Below, one piece after another: positions 1 to 7,400 of a stretch of 8,727 bases of DNA. The first letter of the stretch is position 1. Each line of letters starts with the position of its first letter. This DNA comes from Microcaldota archaeon (GTDB lineage: Archaea > Micrarchaeota > Micrarchaeia > Anstonellales > VGKX01). Both the position numbers and the translations under genes were made by a program. A model generated the notes under the pieces. The model was not told the DNA's origin. It made no database searches and saw nothing but the letters and a program-made list of their open reading frames with translations. The stretch spans positions 1 to 8,727 of the forward strand of contig JAKALW010000030.1 of the NCBI GenBank assembly GCA_021823945.1, given 5' to 3'.

Positions 1-1124
1 TTGAACCCGAACACCCGCCTCAGTATCATCCTGAGATTGTACCCGCCGCCTGCATTTGACGGGAGCATGCCGTCCGTGGACGTGAAAAGCACAGTGCAAA
101 GGTGGTCTGCCGAGGCGTATAGCGCCTGCAATGGCTCTAGCTTGCCGAAAAGCTCCTCTTTCCCGACGCCAAGCGCAGCGGCGATTTTCGCCTTCTCGCC
201 CTCGATGTCCTCTGTCTCGTCATTGTTCAGGGTTCCGGACATCTTGGCATACCTTAGGAAGAGGCCGTCGTCAATTTTCGCGTCGGCCCTCTGCTTCATC
301 TTGCCGATGACCGGCCCGTAGATGTGCTCGTATGAAGTGGGTGAGCCGTGGGTTATCCACGTGAAGCGGGACAATCCCGCCCCCATGTCAATCACTTTCG
401 TGTCAAGTTCGCTTGCGCCTTCCTTTGTGATTTTATACTGCATGAACACGCAGTTGCCAAGTTCGAGCCCCCTGGAGAAATATTCAATGCACGGCCCGAA
501 ATTCCCGCCGCCAAGCCAGACGTCCTCCGTGAACACCAGTTCCGATTCGGGTATGCCTAGGTTCATGAGATTGTTGATGTCGTGGGCAATCGCCTCCTCC
601 TTCCAGTAGAACTGCCCTGTCTTTTTCGTGTTGAAGGCGTGCTGCCCAATCATGACGAAATTTGTGGAGTGCCTGCCTGTCACGCCCACATTGTCAATGT
701 CGGAAAAGCGTATGCAGGGCTGGGGCACAATAAGCGGGTTTGCGGGCGGGTCTATTTCGCCGTTCACCACGTATGGCTGGAAATCGTTTATGGACGCGAC
801 AGTGAAGTATAGGTCGTCGCGCCAGCGCGCCACTGTCGGGTAGGGGGTTATGGAAGTGTGCCCTGAATTGGTGAAGTATTTCTCCACGAGCTTCCAGGTC
901 TCTATGTAATCGAGCTTCTTGTTCGACGGGGGCGCGCCTATGAACTGGTATCCGACGCACGACGAATCGGCGCACGTTTCCCTTTCGACGATTGACCAGA
1001 AGTTCTTTCCGCATTTCGGGCAAAGCTTCCTTTTGTATCCCCTGTCAATCAGGCATTTCAATTTGTAGTGTTTTTCCCATTCGCCTGTGAATTTCTTCCT
1101 CAAGTCGTCTTTTGTGATTGCCAT
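1..1124 (-). CDS. alaS: Alanine--tRNA ligase, archaeal type, N-terminal 374 residues (3' end outside window)
   Basis: Cytoplasmic class II aminoacyl-tRNA synthetase that activates alanine with ATP and charges tRNA-Ala. The minus-strand frame is open from ATG at 1124-1122 to the window edge and starts MAITKDDLRKKF. Residues 35-56 hold a Cys4 zinc-type site (CPKCGKNFW, then C51 and C56) that is typical of archaeal AlaRS. The catalytic core follows: PTVARWRDDLYF (96-107), ASINDFQP, DPPANPL, motif 2 with R139 in CIRFSDIDNVGVTGRH, GGGNFGP (205-211), motif 3 around GAGLSRFTW (248-256), then ADHLCTVLF and GGGYNLRMILRR (359-370). Archaeal AlaRS is usually about 900 residues, so the rest of the tRNA-recognition region, the editing domain and the C-terminal domain lie outside. 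Two normally acidic positions are altered: FEM reads FVM (V157) and GLER reads GLSR (S252). A GGGGT element 6 nt upstream of the ATG could serve as a wobble-paired Shine-Dalgarno. Divergent from the giant surface-protein gene. Family assignment is firm. Confidence 0.97.
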   Translation of the reverse strand, partial: MAITKDDLRKKFTGEWEKHYKLKCLIDRGYKRKLCPKCGKNFWSIVERETCADSSCVGYQFIGAPPSNKKLDYIETWKLVEKYFTNSGHTSITPYPTVARWRDDLYFTVASINDFQPYVVNGEIDPPANPLIVPQPCIRFSDIDNVGVTGRHSTNFVMIGQHAFNTKKTGQFYWKEEAIAHDINNLMNLGIPESELVFTEDVWLGGGNFGPCIEYFSRGLELGNCVFMQYKITKEGASELDTKVIDMGAGLSRFTWITHGSPTSYEHIYGPVIGKMKQRADAKIDDGLFLRYAKMSGTLNNDETEDIEGEKAKIAAALGVGKEELFGKLEPLQALYASADHLCTVLFTSTDGMLPSNAGGGYNLRMILRRVFGF

Positions 1125-1129
1125 TTTAT

Positions 1130-1136
1130 GACCCCG
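1130..1136 (-). promoter_or_regulatory. Candidate ribosome binding site of alaS (CGGGGTC)
   Basis: Minus-strand CGGGGTC lies just before CATAAA and the ATG. GGGGT can pair with the ACCUC core of the archaeal 16S 3' end with one G-U wobble, at a spacing of 6 nt. The same heptamer occurs ahead of the giant gene, which strengthens the case that it is a start signal in this genome. It also supports the ATG at 1124 over the in-frame GTG at 1142-1140, which lies upstream of it. Confidence 0.45.
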
Positions 1137-1213
1137 TGGCACTGGAAGCCGCCCCGCTTTGCCACAAACTTTGCGGTTTTGACAGCCAACCTGCACTTCT
1201 GGTTTTGCCTGCA

Positions 1214-1223
1214 ATATATTTAA
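1214..1223 (-). promoter_or_regulatory. Possible TATA box for alaS
   Basis: Read on the minus strand, 1223-1214 is TTAAATATAT, the only AT-rich TATA-like element in the 100 bp or so upstream of the alaS start. The usual spacing puts the transcript start near 1193, giving a leader of roughly 70 nt, enough for the GGGGT element ahead of the ATG to act in initiation. It matches the archaeal TATA consensus less well than the plus-strand cluster. Confidence 0.4.
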
Positions 1224-1310
1224 TACAATTCAGAGCGGCAAACCCGTGTTTTCCCGTTCTGCGTGGAAAATGCCCTTCTTTCCAGCATAAGCGGCAAAAC
1301 AAGGGCGATA

Positions 1311-1338
1311 TTTATAAATAATATAAATCAATATATAA
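1311..1338 (+). promoter_or_regulatory. Archaeal TATA-box cluster for the giant surface-protein gene
   Basis: TTTATAAATA at 1311-1320 is a good archaeal TATA-like sequence. More TATA-like stretches follow at about 1319-1327 (AATATAAAT) and 1330-1338 (AATATATAA). With the usual spacing of about 25 bp from box centre to start of transcription, the first box predicts a start near 1341 and a leader of roughly 19 nt. The last box predicts a start near 1360, which would give a leaderless mRNA beginning at the ATG. The sequence does not decide between these. Confidence 0.65.
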
Positions 1339-1344
1339 CACGTG

Positions 1345-1351
1345 CGGGGTC
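1345..1351 (+). promoter_or_regulatory. Candidate ribosome binding site of the giant gene (CGGGGTC)
   Basis: CGGGGTC ends 8 nt before ATG 1360. It is the same heptamer found ahead of alaS and contains GGGGT, a wobble variant of the GAGGT Shine-Dalgarno core. It favours ATG 1360 as the start and a leadered transcript. The alternative in-frame GTG at 1342 would place this sequence inside the coding region. Confidence 0.45.
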
Positions 1352-1359
1352 CAGACAAA

Positions 1360-1431
1360 ATGCGGCAATTAATCTATATACAATTGGTTTCCATAGTATT
1401 ATTGCTAATTCTCCTTCCAGCAGCCCAAGCC
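1360..1431 (+). other. Signal peptide of the giant protein (residues 1-24)
   Basis: Arg2 forms the short positive n-region. It is followed by a hydrophobic core (IVLLLILLP, 12-20) and an AQA motif at 22-24, giving likely cleavage before Gln25. This fits Sec-dependent export with cleavage by signal peptidase I. No lipobox cysteine is present, so it does not look like a lipoprotein. The codons here are distinctly AT-rich (TTA, ATA, CTA, TTG), unlike the GC-rich rest of the gene. Low structure near the start codon would favour initiation. Confidence 0.88.
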
Positions 1432-4400
1432 CAGAACTCGCTTCCGGCAACCGTAGCCCCCGGCTCGTCAATCCAGGTGTCGTTTTTCTCGCCGACCCCT
1501 TTCCCTGGCACTGTCCAGTCCGCCCCATTCTCGGTCTTGGCGCAGGGCATCCCGCCGGAACTCGCGCAAAGGATTGAGATTTTCGGCAACGGCTTTTTGA
1601 TTGCCGCCTGCAACGCGAGCGCGTGCAACGTTACAATAAACCCGGCAGCCATTTCAGTCCAATCATACTCTGTTTATGCCAAGGGCTATGCCATTGACGG
1701 CACATACGCGCTTTCCCCGAATCTTACGTACGTGATAAATTCAAGCGGCGGCGCTCCGGCACAGCCAAATGCCACTACTAATGCAACAAATGCCACGGCC
1801 CCTTCACAGAAAATCACAGCGCCATCCGCGTCTTCATCCGCGCCAGAATTCTCCGCCGCGGGCATGGCGCCTCTATACACGCCAATCTCGCCCCTGCCAG
1901 TCAGGCAGTATTTCGACGTAGGAGTGAACATCTCGGCAATAGCGCCCCCGGGCGTCATCTTCGACTACGTGCGCGCCGGCCGCTCGCCTGCAACCAAGGC
2001 AAGCCCGCAATACCTGGCAGGCTCACAGGCCGCAGGGCAGGTATACGCGTATTCCGAGAATGGCACGCTCCTCTTCACGTTCAATTCCTCGCAAGTATCG
2101 GCGCAATCGTTCACGCCGCTCGGCTTCGACGTCGACGGAGACGGCGTGGACGACTTTGCAATAGGCTATCCTGCAAGCGCGGGTGTCGTCCCGGGGTCTG
2201 TCGTGATATACTCCGGCGCCAATGGCAGCGCGCTATACGCGTTCCAGGCCAAAAACAGTTCTTTCCCCTATTTTGGCACTTCGGTCTCGTCATACGTCCT
2301 GCCAGACAATTCCAGCGTCCTGCTGCTTGCAGGCTCTCCGTTCGAGTCCAATCCGACAAATGCAAGCGCAACCCTCTTCTCAACTTCAAGGTATTACCTG
2401 GCAAAAGCGGCCATAAACAGCACTGTCCAGTCTGACCTTGCTGATTTCCCGGCGCGGGTGGTCTTTGACAGCGCATACACCATACGCATGGGCGGGCTGT
2501 GGGCCAACTGCTCCAACCTGCAGGTGCTTGACCCGCCCGCGTACTCCCAGCTTTATTACGAGGTGGAGAATGGCACGTGCAATACAAATTCCACAGTCGT
2601 CTGGGTGAAAATCCCGCTCTTGAAGAATTCCACTGTCCTAAACACAATCTACTTTTTCGCCAACCAGTCGGCAAGCCCCTACTGGAACGCAAGCCAGGTC
2701 TGGTCAAACGGCTATGTCAGCGTGTGGCACGGCGGCGACATGACTGACTCGCTTGGCAATAACAATCTTACAAACTCTCCGTACGGCACTGTTTCTGTTT
2801 CAAGCACGCCAGGCACGTGCGCTTTTGGCGAGTGCTTCTACGCCGCGGGGCCCACAGGCGCCCTGACCAATGCGAGCGCGGCAGACATCCCGCTTGGCAG
2901 TGCCACCCATTATGTTTCTCTCTGGGCATGGCGGCAGACCACCCAGCAGCCCAACAATTACGCCCAGATGTTTGCCATGGGAGATTCTGGCAATGCGAAC
3001 AGCGCCACTGAAATAGGCTGGGATTCTTCAATACCTTCGCTGGAAGCGTGGTCTCCTGCCGTCAACCTGCTTGCTACCATACCTTCCAATGGCACGGCAG
3101 TTTCCGGCCTGCACTATTACGCCTATGGCGAGAACTTCTATGGTCTGAATAATTGCAGCTGGATGGTGAAAATGGATTCGCAGGTCAGCTACCGCGCTTT
3201 GACCTACTGCCCGTTCGTGACTGCTGGAATGATTGTAATCGGAGCTGACACAACCTACAATGCCAATTACTGGTGGGCTGCGAACGGCCCTGTGGCCTTC
3301 GACGAAATCAGGCTGTCAAATGTCTCCAGGAGCACCGACTGGCTCGAGGCGGAGCATTCCCAGTCGTATTCCTATTCTGTCATCAACGCATCAAGCATGG
3401 GCGGCGTCTCGGTTTTATCCGGCATCAAGACAGGCTCAAACACCAACATTTCCTTCGGCTCTTCCGTAGCAATCCTTGGCGACATCGACGGCGACGGGCA
3501 GGCAGACTATGCTGTCGGCGACCCGTATGGCTCGACAAACGGCGTGGCTAACGGCCTTGTCTGGCTGTTCTCGGGCGCAGACAACAAGAGCGTGTTCTCC
3601 GTAATAGGGGGCAGCGCGGGCGAGCATTTCGGCAGGGGCGTCTGGGCCCTTGGCGACATCAACCATGACGGCGTCTCCGAATACGGCGTGGATTCCGACA
3701 AGTATGCCTATGTTTTCGGGGGCGGGGCAAGCCCGTACCTCATCTACAGGCTCAAATCCTCCGACCTCGGGCTCGGCAACACTACTATCTCAATCCGCCC
3801 GCTTCCCGACGTGGACAATGACACGTATCGGGACTTCGCGATCATAGCCCCCAATGCGTCGCAGGTTGGCGAGCAGGTAGTGCTTTGGGACATGTTCAAC
3901 CTCAACATAACAAACACCTCGGCAGGCTCGCTTCCCGACTATTCCTACACGACCGCGTCGAGCTACGGCGGCGGCCCGAGCAAGCCTGTCTGGGCGTCCC
4001 CGTCATCATGCGCCGGCGGCTGCATGGTGTTCAACGGCTCCCAGTACATTTACACCGAGGCATCGCAGCCATACTCCGCGCAAGGCTCGTTCTCCATTTT
4101 CGCATGGGTGTCAAAGGCGCAAAACGGCGTTGCCCAGGCTGTCGCCTCAACAGCCGGCGCGCAGGACGGCTATTGGTTCGGGTTCGATTCAAACGATTAC
4201 CTCACATTCGTCGAGCCGGGAGTGGGGAATTTCACATCCGGCTCGCCGGTTACAGGGGGCGCGATACATTACCTGGGCGTGTCAAGGGACGCGTCAACCG
4301 CTACTTTGAAGCTCTTCATAGATGGCGTGCAGATCGGGACTTTCGAGAGCCGGAGCGCGCCGCTTGCGAACTCGCATGCCCTATACTTGGGCGCCAACCC

Positions 4401-7400
4401 CGACGGAACTGCCGGCCTCAACGGCTCTATCTCGGAAGCCATGTTCCTGGATTCCGCAACTGACCAGCCAGGGGCCTCAAGCCTTTTCCTCGCTGGCATC
4501 TCCAATTCCTCCAACCCGATGAACCTGACCGGAAACGGCGCAGTGATAGTGATGTCCGGCAAAAACGCCACCCAGCTATACAGGTTCAGGGGCAGCTCTA
4601 ATTACGAGCATTTCGGGGCTGACGTTTCCGGCTTCATATCGAGCTGGGGCGGGCCGTCAATGGAGGTGGTGTCGCAGAACTACTCGGGAAATTCCACTTC
4701 CGCGGTCTATGCTTTCTATTTCGGCAAAATCCTGCCCTTCACGCTTGTCAACTACTCCAAGTTCAGCCCCGCCCTGACTACCCAGTTCTCCTACCTGCCA
4801 AACCTGACTTCCGTGTATGGTCTGTCGCTTGGCATAGCCAACATAGGTTCAATCTCGTTCCCGCAAAACTATCCAGTGGATTCATACATGCAGGATTATG
4901 ATTCGAACGTCTACATGGGCTACGGCTTCGTGTCCGTGAACTCCGGCGCGCTCGACCCTTCGTTCAATTCCACCGCCCAGGTCACGCTGCGCACAGATGG
5001 CGTATGGCAAAACTCCACTGTCCCGAGGGTGTATTACTCGCCCAATTTCGTGACGACATATTCCAAGCAGGCCGGCGAAACCCTCTGCACTGACGGGGGA
5101 GGCATATGCTCCGGGTTTGCCTGGGACAACGCCACTTACACCCTCACTTTCAATGTCTCCCGCTTTTCAACGTACAGGGTGGAAAGCTCCTCGAACCTGT
5201 CAGTATACAATGTCACCCCGCTTACAGTGAGCGTTTTCTTCCCCTTGTCATCGACATATTCAGCCACGCCGGTCAATGTCACGGTTTTCAGGCCGTTCAC
5301 GCTTTCCTTCAATGCGACCGACCTGAACGTTACAGTGACAAAATGCGACATCATAGACGCGCAGCCGATATTCGTTTCAATTTTCGCCACGCCCGATTAT
5401 CCGCTCAACGGCTCGTTCGGGACCGCGTGCAACGTAGCCCTTTCCGACCCGTGCGACATGAAATACATAACCGGCGTCCAGTTCAAGGTTATCAGGCCGG
5501 ACGGGACAGTCAGGCTTTCCTATGTTCCCTACGCGTCTTCGGACGTCGGCGCCTACAACACGACCTACACTTCGCCGCAGTTCTCAGTGGACCAGTGGAG
5601 CGCCACCACGCCCTGGACGTGCGTTGCCAATGTTACGCGCGACAACCAGACGTACGAGCAGAACGGCACTTTCGATTCCAACCTTGACGACAACCTGACA
5701 GTGGCGCCAGTGCCTTACGCTGTCGTTTCCGGATACGAGTCGCTTATCAACCTGACTGCAAGCTACACGCGCGCCAACGGCGTCCCGCAGACGAACGCCA
5801 ATATCACGTTCTATGGGATTGTCAAAGGCACGCTTTTCAAGACAAGCGATTACAGCTTCGGGAGCATTGACCCTGTTTCGGGCAATTATTCAAGGCCCCT
5901 CCCCACGCTCGCGCCTGGCGATTATGTTTGGTACATAACTGCGTACAAGCGCTTCTATATGCCAAAAAACGCATCTGGCCAGCTTCTCGTGTCAGGGTCC
6001 AACCTGTTCTATTCAGGCGTGCCGCAGCAGTACGCGTTTTGGGGCGCGCCCGCGCTTGTTAGCGCCAACCTCTCTGCGGTCGCGGGCGAATCCCTCAATG
6101 TCCAGAACCAGATAGCCTGCCCGTGCCTGTGGGGCTGCACGCAAAGCCCGCAGTTGATACCCTCGCTTGCAGCCAACCAGTCCCCATACCAAATCTTGAA
6201 CAACATCTCTGTCCCGGACAAGGTCGCGGGCGACTTCAGCATAGACCTGTCGTCGTCAGACGCCCAGGGCAGCAACGCTTCCACGTCATTCCTGCTCACG
6301 TCTTCCGACCCGCAGGGCAAGCCCAATTACCAGGTGACGCCAATGAACCCGCGCGGGCAGATAATCCCTGGCAGCTGGTCGCCGCTCGAGCTCAATTTGC
6401 ACATCTGGCCCGGGCTGTCAAACTTCACAGTTAACTTCGATAACCCCAACTGCACAGTGTCGCAGTCGTCATGGTCTGACTTCTCGGGCTCCTCGAACTT
6501 CGTGCTCAACTGCACTGCGCCGTCTGATTACAGGCTTCCTAACATGACTGTGCGCGGAGAGATAAACACCACCGCCATATCGCCGGGCTGGTGGGACCAG
6601 AGGTGGAAATACAGGAGGCTTCTCGCCCCCAGGCTTTCCGTATCCGGGCAGGTCGTGACAATCGAGAACGTCTCGGTGGGGCACGCGAGCGACTGCTCGG
6701 ACATCAGGGTAATAGCCGGCGGCGGCGGCTGGGCATACGACATGATGTGCGTGCCCAAGCCAAGCCTTGACTCCTGGAAATCGTATTATTCGGTCTTGAA
6801 CCCGAACAGCTATTTCACAAACGGCTTTGACAAGGACGGTTATAGGCAGATAGTGTATAACGGGTCAGAGACCTACCTGGAACTCAACCTGACGAACGCG
6901 ACAACCGCGTCCCGCGTCAGCGCCGACCTGGAGCTCACGGGCACCGCCAGGTATTTCATGGTCAATGTGTCAAGCAACCATGTGGACTGGACTACTGTCC
7001 TGTCCAGCGTTGCTGGCGTCAATGCCCCGTCAAGCGGCATATATGGGTTTGTCGAGGGAGATTTTGCCCCGGCAAACGTTTCATACGTGCGCTTCATCGC
7101 GGACGTGTCCGGCACAGCTGACACTACGCTGCGGCTTGCAAGCTTTGCGCTCGAGCACTATGCCTGGACAAATTCGAGCAGGGTGAACGAGAACCCGTTC
7201 TACAAGGAGATTGGGTTCGAGCTCACAAATTCCACCACGGACTCGGCCGGGAATCATTACTGCTCGCTCTCGGCCATGCTCACAGCTCCCATCATGTCCA
7301 ATTATTACCTTTATTACGGGTGCACTGACCCGCAGAACCAGTCGTCCTGCCTCATCCCGACCGGCCAATACGCCAACATAACCAGGCTCCCCCTCCTTGT

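Larger units (their letters stand above)
1125..1359. promoter_or_regulatory. Divergent intergenic promoter region
   Basis: This 235-bp gap separates the two divergently transcribed genes and contains no convincing gene, tRNA or box C/D RNA. It is mixed in composition, with a GC-rich part next to alaS and a strongly AT-rich part (about 1308-1338) just before the giant gene. It must hold the plus-strand promoter, and probably the alaS promoter unless alaS has a longer leader or a distant start. Candidate TATA elements are listed separately. It also has a 9-bp direct repeat (AGCGGCAAA at 1234-1242 and 1290-1298) and a small inverted repeat at 1264-1284, either of which could bind a regulator. 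Confidence 0.75.

Noticed and set aside
1..609. Plus-strand open frames opposite alaS
   Set aside because: They are antisense to conserved AlaRS catalytic sequence and show no domain of their own.
694..1023. Minus-strand open frame of 109 codons
   Set aside because: It overlaps alaS on the same strand in another frame. The alaS frame here carries the zinc site and conserved catalytic motifs.
1..1124. Frameshift, split gene or intein in alaS
   Set aside because: The frame is continuous through all expected N-terminal motifs with no insertion, so nothing indicates a break within the window.
1125..1359. tRNA, box C/D RNA or small protein gene in the intergenic gap
   Set aside because: No cloverleaf, no paired C and D boxes and no credible short coding frame; the one frame across 1118-1321 has no known motif and overlaps promoter elements.
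1342..1362. GTG 1342 as start of the giant protein
   Set aside because: In frame and possible, but it adds MRGPDK before the signal peptide and absorbs the candidate ribosome binding site. ATG 1360 gives a more regular signal peptide. Kept only as an alternative.
2111..2707. Minus-strand open frame of 198 codons
   Set aside because: Antisense to FG-GAP and DUF2341 coding sequence, Arg/Trp-rich composition, no domain; typical of antisense frames over GC-rich coding DNA.
3885..4463. Plus-strand open frame of 192 codons
   Set aside because: It lies wholly inside the giant gene in another frame, is rich in Arg, His and Pro, and has no recognisable domain, while the main frame carries clear FG-GAP and LamG motifs over the same bases.
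5106..5687. Plus-strand open frame of 193 codons
   Set aside because: A shadow frame of the giant gene with Arg/His/Gln-rich composition and no plausible start signal or domain.
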